From: Saccoglossus kowalevskii | Lineage: Eukaryota > Hemichordata > Enteropneusta > Harrimaniidae | Direction: 5' to 3' | Length of the DNA stretch: 49,937 nt | Assembly: GCF_000003605.2 (NCBI RefSeq) | Contig: NW_003129357.1 | Coordinates: 177,144 to 227,080, forward strand | In this document: positions 12,651-23,503 of the stretch, piece after piece | Position numbering within the stretch: the first letter of the stretch is position 1 | Layout: the number at the start of each line of letters is the position of its first letter | Position numbers and translations under genes: made by a program | Notes under the pieces: generated by a model | The model's input: the letters and a program-made list of their open reading frames with translations, nothing else | Told to the model about the DNA's origin: nothing | Database searches by the model: none

Positions 12651-14103
12651 TTAGTTCTGCAATACAAGCAACAATTCTATTTTGTAATCAAAATTTTGAA
12701 ATACAGATGGTGGGCTGATATAATAGTTAAACCATTTCTGAATTTTCTCAAAAGCCAATTGCTTCTTCACAATTTTATAGTTTTATTTTCTGATACATGA
12801 TGTGAATAACTTCCGTTCACACCACGTGCACATCTATAATACACAACGTGAGTATATTACTCAAATCATAGGACTAGACGTTATTACGCAAGACTGAAAC
12901 GAATTAATCCGATCCATTATATGTAATATGTGCAATCATACACTTCAAAGAGAATGTTGTATGCGTGATTTTATCATGCGACCTATCTCTAGCCTCCTCG
13001 GTTATGAATATTTCTATAGAACGCTTTTCAAAGAGCTAGTTTTCGCATGAACAAAACGTCTTGTGCGATAGTCGTTAAACAATCGATGTGTGAAATCGAT
13101 TGGACGAGTAATCCTTGACAAGGAATGAAAGGCGCGTCACGTTTCATAACGCCACTAACGGCTAGCCTTTTAGTAATCATATCACCTTGACAGATTTGGC
13201 TTCCCATCTAAAGATTGGATATAAAGATATTAAAGGAAAATTGGATGGCATTAAAGTTAATACGAAATAGAAGCTGGGAAAAGAAAAGCTGTGTATTGTG
13301 AATAAGCTGTCTCGTGTTGTCCACGTTAGCATACTCAGACAAACGACTGAGCCACAATGGGATGTGACATTACATATTCACAGTGAAAAGTAGATAATTC
13401 ATCTTCCATTCAGTTCTAGTAGGTTCAGTATAGTTTCTAAAATGACTCACGCCCTATGTTCAAACTACGGGAATTGGCATCGCTATTGAAATAAATTACG
13501 CTGGGCTTTGTAAGTAGAAAGTAATGGCGACTTCATGACAGTTATTATTGTGATATACATATGAGACGTAATATAACCGCAATGTAGTCAAACTTTAGTT
13601 ATATCCATGCCTTGTAAAGTGTATGTCGTTGTGGATGACTTGAGTGTTACCAATCGTGGTCAGTTCACTCAAAACAAGGTCAAAACAATTGAACCACTAC
13701 ATTTTTGTTAGATCTTTTTGCCTATTCTGACATAAACATGCTGTACACTGTGTATTGATTTATTCCTAGCCATTTGCGCCATAAATAAAGTCAGTGTGGT
13801 GTTGATGGCGAGTGGGATATGCCCATTATGTTTGCCCAAAAACATACCAAAAGATACTGAAAATTGCCGAGAAATCTCTAAATTCAAGTCAAAATGCATC
13901 ACAAATCTTAGATATATACAAACAACAAATGAATGTAGAAGAGGTTACGGTATCACGTCCTAACTAATAATATACACACATATGATTTTTCCACACTTTA
14001 TACCACTATACCACATTCCCAACTTATAAGCAGGCTTAAAGATTTATTTTTTCAATGTTTCTTTTACAAACATTGGCAGACGTCGATATATAAGTATTTA
14101 GTC
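12651..14103. other. AT-rich spacer, nothing recognised
   Basis: No gene or repeat was identified between the GC-richer islet and the reverse-transcriptase relic. The upstream part of the retroelement cannot be traced into this stretch. Confidence 0.5.
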
Positions 14104-14890
14104 TTGAATCGTATATCTTGCTACTTTGTCCAAAATCATACAGATTCAAGACAGAAGTATACTGAAGAAGAATTAGTTAAATTGATTAATTTTCTCATTG
14201 AAAACATATTTGTTGTTTGTGGTGGGCAAGTCTTTCAGCAAACTATTGGTATTCCTATAGGCACTAATTGCGCCACTCTGCTTGCTGATTTGTTTTTGTA
14301 TTCTTATGATGCGGAATTCATTGAAGGTTTAATGAAAAATGGAGCTAAGAAACTGACTCGTTTCACATTTCGTTATATTGATAATGTTCTGTCACTGAAC
14401 AATCCCCAGTTCAGTAGTTATTTACATACTATTTATCCTAATGAACTTCAAATTAAGGATACTACAGACACACTGAATTCTGCTTCATATCTTGATCTAC
14501 TACTCGAATTTGACAGCTGCAGTGGAAAACTGCATACTAGGCTGTATGACAAGCGTGACGATTTTAATGTTGCTATCGTGAACTTTCCATATATCAATAG
14601 AAACATTCCTACACCACCAGCTTATTTATAGAGTTTATATTTCACAGCTTGTGCGTTACTCGAGAACATGTTCTATGTATTCAGATTTCCAGACCAGATC
14701 TCGGCTATTGACTTCCAAGTTGATAAGCCGGGGGTTTCTGATTCCTCGACTTAAACGTGCATTTTGGTGTGTTTTTTTTGGTCAACATCATGATTTGGTG
14801 GCTCCCTATGAGATTTCTGTCTGTAACATGATTGCAGATTTGTTTGTGGTCGTGTTTGTCATTGTGACTTGGTGGAGTTGTTTGTCCAGT
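14104..14890 (+). pseudogene. Reverse-transcriptase relic (Penelope-like or related retroelement)
   Basis: This is a 5'-truncated reverse transcriptase. The open part (14104-14631) shows RT motif B-like QQTIGIPIGTNC followed by LLADLFLYSY, then the catalytic motif C as FRYIDNVLSL at 14371-14400. The expected YIDD is YIDN, so one metal-binding aspartate is lost. Further on come the conserved-looking ASYLDLLLE, LYDKRDDFN and IVNFPYINRNIP segments. At about 14627-14630 a one-base insertion breaks the frame. The protein continues in the next frame as RVYISQLVRYSRTC through GQHHDLVAPYEIS to about 14850, which I take as the C-terminal end of this RT family. There is no ATG or N-terminal domain, and no endonuclease domain is visible. 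The family resemblance is strong; assignment to Penelope-like elements rather than another RT class is uncertain. Confidence 0.85.
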
Positions 14891-15092
14891 AAACTTGATT
14901 TGAAATTTTTCCCTGACATGAATTTGGAACATCACGACGGGTGGGGCATGCCAGCAGCAGATGCTTACCCTTCACGTGTACCTGGTCTGACCCCTTTCTT
15001 GGGGTTTGTGATGCTCCGCATCCATCGATTTTTTCGGTATATTTTTCTAGACTACTGATATTTGTAGAATAACTTATCGGTACTACTATAAT
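14891..15092 (+). mobile_element. 3' tail of the RT relic, up to the assembly gap
   Basis: The second frame of the RT relic stays open to 15058 through a Trp/Pro/Gly-rich stretch (GWGMPAADAYP). Its base composition is more GC-rich than the surroundings, and it reads like element 3' sequence rather than conserved protein. The sequence then runs into the gap. The element's 3' boundary is therefore not resolved. Confidence 0.45.
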
Positions 15093-15142
15093 NNNNNNNN
15101 NNNNNNNNNNNNNNNNNNNNNNNNNNNNNNNNNNNNNNNNNN
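15093..15142. other. Assembly gap (50 N)
   Basis: Exactly 50 ambiguous bases, which is probably a placeholder of unknown true size. It lies just downstream of repetitive retroelement sequence, a common reason for an assembly break. Confidence 1.
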
Positions 15143-18100
15143 CATAGAATTGTACGATTCTTCATCAAATAGTACAAACAGTTAATCGGAAGCGACAAAG
15201 GATAATAACAACGTTTGATGTTTTGTATAAACTTTCTTTTCCTTTTTTTTATCATTTTTTAAAAATATCGGATCGAATCACATCGCATCGACGCCCTGAA
15301 AACAAATACACACATAATAGCGACGTACAACGACCGTGTTTTTTAAAAAACATTTCACATTTATATTGCGTGCGTGTGCCCTGTGCGTGACAGGAAAGGT
15401 TAATAGGAGTACACTGTTTTTCACACTAAGATTATATATATTCTACATAGAAAGGTTTATTCAATACTTTCACAAAGGTACTAAATGAAAGAGTTTAATA
15501 AATGTGTTACCACTGTATTAGTAAAACATATTGATTTAATAAACCATAATATAATGTAGTGATAACCATGGTTATAAAAGCTTATCCCCGTAAATGACGA
15601 ATACATTTACACATGTCTAGCATGAATGCTTAGGTTACTCAGTGACATAAAGCTGTAAGGTCATAGCAATGGACGATTTATCGTTAATGTGTATAGCACA
15701 TGCCTAAGCATGGAAATACCTTCGCGTTTGTCAATCAACAAAACAATCCACAACACCAAAACAAAACAATTAACCAACAAGTACACTACACAACATAGTC
15801 AAATCAATTTTCAATATTGGACCGCATATATATATAAAGTGGGAGTACTGGTAGCCGCCATATATCAATCATATCCAAATGCTTTCGGTATGAAATCTGA
15901 AGTCTACATCAGTCACGTGACAACACTCTTGGTTTAATAGTTAGAATGTATGTACTACATTCCCAGGCATTCTAAATGAGAATGGGATATTGCAAAGGTG
16001 TGTGAAATGGATAATACTAAATTATATCTTCTCTGGTATCATATATTCTGGTAGAAAGGTTACTCTCGGAGTCAAATTCAATGCACAGTTTCAAGTATGA
16101 AGCAAAATAATCAGATTATATTGTCCCTTAATCTTAAATTTAACTGTATATATCATCCCTACATTTAGGATTATTTATAGAATGTACTTCATCAAATGTT
16201 ACATTTTGATTTTTTAACTAATTTCTGTAGAAATTCTGGTTTATACAAATAAAGGATTAAACAAGCCATCATCGTAGCATAATTTATCCCCATTGAAATG
16301 CCGATAGTTTTTTTTTAATATATCCCCCAAACTCGACAAAGGTGTCAATAAGAAATTCCGGCATACCAATAATGCGATAATCACTGCACAAAATGTTCGC
16401 ATCAGTTTTGTTTGTTAACAAAGAGATGGAATTATTTTACAACCACGATGACTTTATATTCATGGATTATTCTGAAATTCGAGGCTCATTTTCTGTCTCA
16501 AGAGTGCTGCTGTGTTTTTGAATTCGGGCGAACATGCTGAGTATGGACGCATCTGAATATCAAAATAGCAATTCAAATCGCTGAAATATTCAATAAAATA
16601 AATGACAATTAAAAAAAGAGGCACCCGCATTTGTTTCCATTTATTACTTTTTGATTTCCCGCTGTCTCCAGAGATGGTATGTATATTACTACAAAGTGAA
16701 GACTCGTTTGTGTCTGTTAGAATTCGTGAAGATTACTGTTGCACATCTGTGTTTGGCTGCCCGCTCGTCAGGCTCGTGACATTGACAGTTTGATTTCAAC
16801 GAATGGCATAAAGCGTAAAGCTGTGGGTTACGTATTGTTGGACAGAAATTACCCTTGTGATATTCCTGTGTAATTTAATCATAATGGTTCAACACACTAC
16901 GAGTACTACAATAATTTCATTAATATTATTAATTATTATATCAAGTGTAATTACACACATGTTAAGAACGTATAAATGCGCGAACTCGCTTAAACGACAA
17001 AGCTCATCACTACGCTGCATTATATTACCATGCGGAGACCACTATTGAAAAGCCGCGATCTTATTGGTCAATTAGTACTTACACTGTTAATCTTGAGAGC
17101 ACTTTCAAGTTTTTCATTAAAACATATGGTTTTAATTGAAAGCACACTGTTGCATTTTAAAACATTATATTACGGGGGAATAAATTTGTCATTAAAGGAT
17201 TAATTGATAAAACATGTATGGACTAATGAATCCAACTTTATGCAAGCAGTATTAAACATAATTGAGTGAAAAGTCTGTGAACGCGTGAGTGAACGTTATG
17301 GTATATATGCAAACTAGAAAATCACCGAAGGTGACGTAATTCAACGTACAATGGTCATGGCATTACCTTCAGAAAACAATGTTATGTCAATCACCAGGCT
17401 GTGGAAGAATTAATGAATGTTATGTGCGCTTATATGGTCTTACCAACCTATAAGTACAACTGGATATCGAGACACGTGATGAATTAAGTACCTCGTGGCA
17501 TAGTGGATTATGATTTGGTGAGTGGTGGTTGTAGTTCCAATCACATCTAAGCATTCTCACTTGTGATTTAAACTGTTCAATTGGGAAAACCTCAGAAAGC
17601 AAAGTCGCCAACCATGTTTCAACCCGAAACTCAAGACTATAAATGTTTCACAAAGTTTTCATGACAGTAACTAAAAAACCTTTCTTCCAAATTTAGGTAA
17701 CATGAAGCACTTCCTAAAATAAACACACATGCAATCGTTCAAGGTATCACATATGCAATGTTTCATCATAAAACATCCAACTATATAAGTGTCCATAAAC
17801 AGATCACTTTTGTATGCCGTCTATGGTATGCATCTATAATAGACACAATGTTTATTATCGACTGCTCACACACGTCTCGATTTATAAATTCATGTATTTT
17901 GGGAGTGTGCATACCGAGTACCTGTTACAAGTTTAATAACCGATGGATTTAAACATGCACGGTGTTGTTATCAATGCTCGAGTTATTAAGTTGGATGATT
18001 CAGCGCTAAACAGGCGTTAATTCCATGTGATATAATGATTAGATTCATTTTCTTCATAATTATTATCCACAATATTGAATTCTAATAAGGTGATTGCCAC

Positions 18101-19574
18101 ACACCTGTGAACATTTGCGTATAATCTAAGCGAGCTCCTAATAATACGTGACCATTTAATTTTTATTTAGAAATTTAATACAATAAATACAACAATAAAA
18201 CAAATATTGACCAATAAATTAGTTTGCTACTTTTTTGCAATCACTTCTAATTACCTTTCGTAAACGAGGGTGTTTACGATGAACACTATTTTATGTTTTG
18301 TGTTTAAGTAACTGGTAACTTGTGTTATGTGCACGCTCATTCAATGAGTGAATTATACTATTGAGAGTATGTTGACAGATGGCATGTTCATTAAAGAAGT
18401 AACAACAACTTGTACCGGATGATGCCTTATAGATTTTCTGCTGGAAGAAGGGAACTGGAAGTTATCCTAAACAAACCTGAAGGTATGATGATATTGTTAC
18501 TCCGATACGAAACTTGTATAAAGTGTAATTGATAGAGCCAGCGTCGACAGTTGTGTACTGCATTGTTATTTGCAGCAGTCTTAATTCCTTTCATTATGTG
18601 CGGGATAACTTAATTATTAAACTTCCTGCATTTACAGGACATTTAGGCAGAATAAATGTTAATGGTGTGTGGTCATATTTTCGTTTTCCCTTGACATGTG
18701 CATTACTTTATAATAACAATTTTACATCACATAATTCTGATTCAAATATCGCACTGCTTAAAAAAACAATAATGATAATTAATTAAACGTTACTCACGGG
18801 ATTTTAATAATATAATACTTTTCAGTTTTCAAAAGAAAAGATCGTAGCGAACAAGATGATATTGCTAATACTATGAATTAATTTTGTCCTGTTAATATGG
18901 GTTATTGTTGGTTCAGCTTCCTCGTCCTCTATGCCAGAAGAACTCTGCTTAGATAAATATAGTTTTAAAATACCACACTTTCCGTTTTAGGGGGTCGTGA
19001 AAAATTGGTGAAAAGAAGCAATCAAACCATTTGATGCACAGAACAGTGAAAGGTGAATGAAATAGAATGGATTTATATGAATAAATGTATATATGCTAAC
19101 TCGAGGATAGAGTGAAAATGTAATTGCAAGGGAACATGTTTCTCTAAAATTAATGACTTTTATATTTGTTCCACTATTTTTTTGTTTTTCCCAAGGAATT
19201 TGATGTTCTCGGAGAGACTGCATTCGAGACAACAATACCGTTTGTGTAAAAGAAAAAAATGTTTGAAGATGATTTAGTTCATTACTCATCTGAATTGTAA
19301 ATGTTCACAATTATTGGGTATTGTATCTACACCAAAAGTTTGAATTTCAGTAAATACACGTATTTGATTGCACATGTACAGAGGTCGAGGACACTACTTT
19401 ATGCGATTGATATTATTTTTCACATCAACTACATATGTCTGTTTTTTAAATGTTATGCTCAAACTTGCCTTATTGATGTTATTTAGGAATAAATACTTAC
19501 TTCATTATATTGCTAATCGTATGTTATGATTACTGTGCAATAGTGAAACGCATCATTTGATATATTTTGCTCAT
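15143..19574. other. AT-rich DNA, no gene recognised
   Basis: Reading frames are short and of low-complexity composition. I noticed no splice-flanked segment with convincing coding character, no RNA gene and no repeat pair longer than a few tens of bases. Confidence 0.5.
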
Positions 19575-20060
19575 TGACACTTTCTGAAATGATAATGATA
19601 ACGATTTTTTTACAATGTTATCAGTGGAAATATTTATTAAAATGTGTTCCTGTTGCAAGCAATTGTCAATATTCAGATTGCGTTTTTGCGTGAAAGCACT
19701 TTTCAAAGTATTGCGATGATAAACACTTTTTCTGTACATATTTATGGTGGAAAAATTTTAAAATATGTGTCTATTGAAAACAATTTTCACAGAGTAGTCA
19801 TAGTAAACACTTCATTAAAACATGTCATCGAGTGAGACACTTTTCTACGTGTCGTGATCATAAACTCTTTACAAAATGTTTGTCTTGTAAAAACACTTTT
19901 AAAATTGTTGTGATAATAAGAACTTTTTCAATACATGTTCCAGGTGTAAAACTTCTCGAAATGTGTGTCAAATAAAATCACTTTTAAAATGTTGTGATAA
20001 TAAACACTTTTTATACATGTTTCTGGTAGATACACTTTACATAATGTGTTATGTGCAAAA
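19575..20060. repeat. Decayed 28-bp minisatellite, about 17 units
   Basis: The region resolves into successive imperfect units of 27-30 bp with a core like ACACTTTTAAAATGTTGTG followed by ATAATA. Clear anchors (TAAACAC-type) sit near 19722, 19805, 19862, 19919 and 20002, giving spacings of 83, 57, 57 and 83 bp, that is, close to 3, 2, 2 and 3 units. Units are strongly diverged from each other, so the array is old. Related fragments (CACTTAA, AAGTGTTTTTAAAG) continue in both orientations to about 20330. Confidence 0.75.
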
Positions 20061-21019
20061 ACACCCACGAAATTCAATAAAAACACTGACTGCATTGACT
20101 ACACTTTTCGTAATTATGCAGTTTATAAAAAGTTTAAGTGTTTTTAAAGTGGGAACAAGCTTGTAAACACTTAAAATGTGTTATCACAAAACAGTAAAAA
20201 AGCCTAATTTTAAAACAGTAGCGTTTTAAAATAAATCATTTGCGATTTTAAGAAAAAACACTTAATGTGTTTAATTATGAAAGTGATTTTAAAGTCGGAA
20301 CAAAAATGTGTCATATTTTAAATCGCTTTACAGACTGAGTGTAGTGCAGTCACGCAATCAGAAGATAGTTGGTCAGTGGTTGGATCAATGCACGAACACA
20401 CAAACACGAATGTGTGTGATAGAGCCATACCTAATGTTTCCCAATATTTGTAAGGAATGTTTCTTTTAACATTAAGGATTGTTTCTTTGTTGAAAGGTTT
20501 TATCCACATATCAAATGTAATAATATAAGCTTGACTCAACTAGAGTTTGGGGAAGATCTGGCCGCGGTCGGCATTGTCAGATATCATTTTAACTATACGT
20601 AGTAATACAGATAAAGATTTGCCTTCTCTTAATTACGTTATTATTGCGATATATGAAATTGTGAGCTAAATAATCAACTTTAGAACGTTTTAGTTACCCG
20701 CTGATTATAAATCGGCGCCTTTGATAGTGTTCAAACGTTTCAACATATCTGTCGTCCTGTCGCATAAAATACCATGTCGTAGATCATCATGTCGGAAATC
20801 AAAAATGCAGCAGTTTCACATGTTTAGTATGACTGGACAACCGGAAATGGCTCCGATCGTAAACACATGTTTCCAGTTGTTTAGTAATTCAAGGTAATCA
20901 CTTAAAGCAAAGGGTTCATCACCTGCCTACGCACGGAAATTAAATTCTAATAACAACGCATGCTGAAAACGTAGAGGTTCATGGGTAGCTACTTATTATT
21001 TGTAAACAACGACATGCTA
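20061..21019. other. AT-rich DNA with minisatellite-related fragments
   Basis: Scattered AAGTGTTTTTAAAG and AAACACTTAA fragments near 20137-20330 appear to be dispersed relics of the 28-bp array, some of them inverted. Nothing else was recognised. Confidence 0.45.
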
Positions 21020-21180
21020 TGACCGCCTGTCGTGTGCGCAGGTAACGACCCCCCGCTCCCGTGTCTTAAAGAGCGATGATCGTCGCACAGTGTATTTTAC
21101 ACGCGTTGTGTAAGTCGCTATGAATCCTATTTGAATTACGGCGCGACGCGACTCGACGACCAACGCCCTTCAAGCAAGTA
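21020..21180. other. Small CpG-rich patch
   Basis: Within about 160 bp there are many CG dinucleotides (for example GATCGTCGCAC, ACACGCG, GGCGCGACGCGACTCGACGA) and a C-rich run, in an otherwise AT-rich region. It could be a short unmethylated regulatory patch or an old promoter. No exon was recognised beside it. Confidence 0.3.
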
Positions 21181-21431
21181 AATGCACGAAATGTGCATAA
21201 AGTGCTAACAGTAAATACTGTACCAATAATAAGTTACGTGCTTGGTGAATTAAACAAAACATTTTACGTACAAATTACTGTTTTCTGTCAGTACGTTTGG
21301 ATTACATTTGAGGGCGCAACATCGAAATAAGGTACTGACGCCAAACGTTGATGTGTGAGGGCAGTGTACATTGTAAAATCCCTGGTTAACCAATTTTATT
21401 CTGGAAACAGATATATGCGTAATTAAAACAC

Positions 21432-21463
21432 ATTAATTAATTAATTAAAATTAATTAATTAAT
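21432..21463. repeat. TTAA-rich palindrome (ATTA/TTAAT repeat)
   Basis: Repeats of the tetramer TTAA read almost identically on both strands across 32 bases with an AAAA centre. It is a simple low-complexity self-complementary repeat. Confidence 0.8.
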
Positions 21464-22454
21464 CACCATATTGTGTGCTATGCGATGTTCGTGTTGTTAA
21501 AAAAGTGACTGTACGAATAAGTTTCTGTAATCGATATTGCTCTACAATGTAATAATATTGTACGTGTGTGTATGTTGCATGGTGTTGTCCATGACGGTAT
21601 GATTTCTTGTCGTACTCAATATTGTATTTACAATTGTGTACGGGCATGCGCATAGGTGCCGTAATCTTAAAATGACGCACAGTTTTGTTTAAAGCATATA
21701 TTTCCGATAAACAACAGACTGGTAAATATAAATATAACAATAGTTTACAATGATCTCACAGTGTGTGATCAACATTATTATTCAACACGAGAGTTTTTCT
21801 CTCGATTCGACCTTTAATTATTTTTTTACGGTATCGTGTTCTACCCGATGTCGTCACTCGTGACGTCATATATGAGTACACTCGTTTCGCGTTACTTCAT
21901 TATCTGAGTGTGTAAACATGCGAAAAAAAGTAGTAGTTACTATTTCACGAAACAAGAAACCAATGAAGCCATTCCCTGAATAATCGGTGACGTGCTTCTC
22001 AACAAGAACATAGAAACATGAAGCCGCTTGAGGGCGCGTGCCAAAAATACAAATATCCTTGTTTGCCGTGCACGGGTGATACATGTATTGCGATCTTAGT
22101 AACACATATTGGTTTTTCAATATTGATACTGAATTCATTCAGTGACTGTTTTAAGATTGATTTTAAGCTGCGATGGAATCGGCCACGAAAGAATCTTTAT
22201 CAGCAACCTATTGGCCGCCCAAAATAAGACAAACAGTTTTTCTTATCTTAATAAAAGCAGACATTTAATATTTTCCAGTAAATAAATTTTACCAGAAAAT
22301 CACATTACAATGACACGCAAAACATATGAAAATACAAAATGAAGGAAAAATAGTATATATTTATTGATGTATTTATAATATATTCACTTTAGAGTCAGTG
22401 ATGAATGAAAAAACGCATCAGTAATTTTTTTTAAAAGAGCCCGACAAACCTTAC
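21464..22454. other. AT-rich DNA, nothing recognised
   Basis: Only short frames are present. If the candidate exon at 22455-22497 is real, this would be part of its downstream intron on the minus strand. Confidence 0.4.
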
Positions 22455-22497
22455 CAAATTTCAAGTTTTTTGGCTTGAGCGGCAAACTTCTTCTCTT
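22455..22497 (-). CDS. Candidate 43-nt internal exon, coiled-coil-like, gene unknown
   Basis: On the minus strand a strong acceptor (GTTATTTTTGTTTTATTAG) is followed by 43 nt and then a good donor (TTTG then GTAAGG). The frame across it reads EKKFAAQAKKLEI, a highly charged amphipathic helix typical of coiled-coil or helical-bundle proteins and quite unlike the translations around it. The exon would start in phase 2 and leave TG for the next codon. I cannot name the gene from so few residues. A minus-strand open frame at 22749-22997 (containing EKILSIDIRCSILYCEDC) lies about 250 bp upstream but has no clear splice sites. Splice-site quality and residue composition are observed; that it is a real exon is inferred. 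Confidence 0.4.
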
Positions 22498-23423
22498 CTA
22501 ATAAAACAAAAATAACTATTGGGTTGAATATATAGATTGTATTACCTTTATACCATACCTGTGTGGCCTGTTTAATTGAATCTGTTAATTTGCTTATTCT
22601 ATAGTTACATATTATTTTGGCGTTTATATTACGGTGTACCACTCAGTGTAAGTCAGCGCTGATTACATGCACAATCATATTTAGCTAGCAACAAATCTCA
22701 GCTAGCCATACCTGATTTTCAGATTCAGTTAAATGTGTTTCTATATATCTAGTGACTAGAGATGGGAGATTCTATATTTCTTGTTTCCGGTGATCGGTTA
22801 TCATAGTACATCATTGCCCTTCTTAGAATTTCATTGGTGAGATAAGAATCAATTAAATGAAAGGACGCCAAATGTATCTCAGGTGGTATTGATTTCAAAG
22901 GTGTCAGTGCACAGTCAAAAATCGTACAATCTTCACAGTACAATATTGAGCAACGAATATCAATCGATAAGATCTTCTCTGCTCTACACTTGGTCAATCT
23001 CCCAACAATCAGTTGACATAGCTCGCGCGTGATGAGTCACCAGAGCATGATATGTATTTCCGTTGTGTAATCGTGATGTGTTGTTACAGTGGTCTCAGAA
23101 ATTAGTCAAATCATAAGTATGTACTCCCACGTGAGTACTGCATCTAACATCGAATGTGGAGTAGTGCATCGGATTGACAAATCAATTAGCGGCCAATTAA
23201 AAACGTTACATTTGTTAATAGATACGACTTTGAGGGAACCTTGGTTGAGATACGTAGTGTCGACCGTGACACCGAGATAGGCATAATATTATATACAAAA
23301 AATTGCCACACTGCCCTGTCCTGTCACTTGGACCCAAATATGGAATGTAATTTCTGTGGCATTTTCCCAACAATATTAATAACTGTGAACGTCTTTGCAT
23401 TGTGATATTAAATTAAACGAGTC
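22498..23423. other. AT-rich DNA, possible intron
   Basis: This would lie upstream of the 43-nt minus-strand candidate exon. An 83-codon open frame on the minus strand at 22749-22997 has moderately coding-like residues (TPLKSIPPEIHLASFHLID) but lacks an ATG and clear splice signals. I could not decide whether it is an exon. Confidence 0.35.
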
Positions 23424-23503
23424 ATTTTATTTTATTTTATTTTATTTTATTTTATTTTATTTTATTTTATTTTATTTTATTTTATTTTATTTTATTTTAT
23501 TTT
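23424..23503. repeat. (ATTTT)16 microsatellite
   Basis: Sixteen perfect copies of the pentamer ATTTT, 80 bp. The perfection suggests a young, probably length-polymorphic locus. Confidence 0.98.

Noticed and set aside
19575-20060. Regular ~28-bp repeats as a CRISPR array or a relic zinc-finger (84-bp) array
   Set aside because: Units are contiguous and diverged, with no unique spacers between identical repeats, so this is not CRISPR. The 28-bp register is not a codon multiple, and no CxxC or HxxxH pattern appears in any frame, so a C2H2 finger relic is unsupported.
22749-22997. 83-codon minus-strand frame with moderately protein-like residues
   Set aside because: It has no ATG, no clear acceptor or donor and no recognised family. 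Kept only as a note near the 43-nt candidate exon.
23090-23130. 41-nt plus-strand segment between GTTGTTACAG and GTGAGTAC
   Set aside because: The splice-like signals are good, but the enclosed translation (SEISQIISMYSH) has no distinctive coding character. Such pairs are expected by chance in 50 kb.
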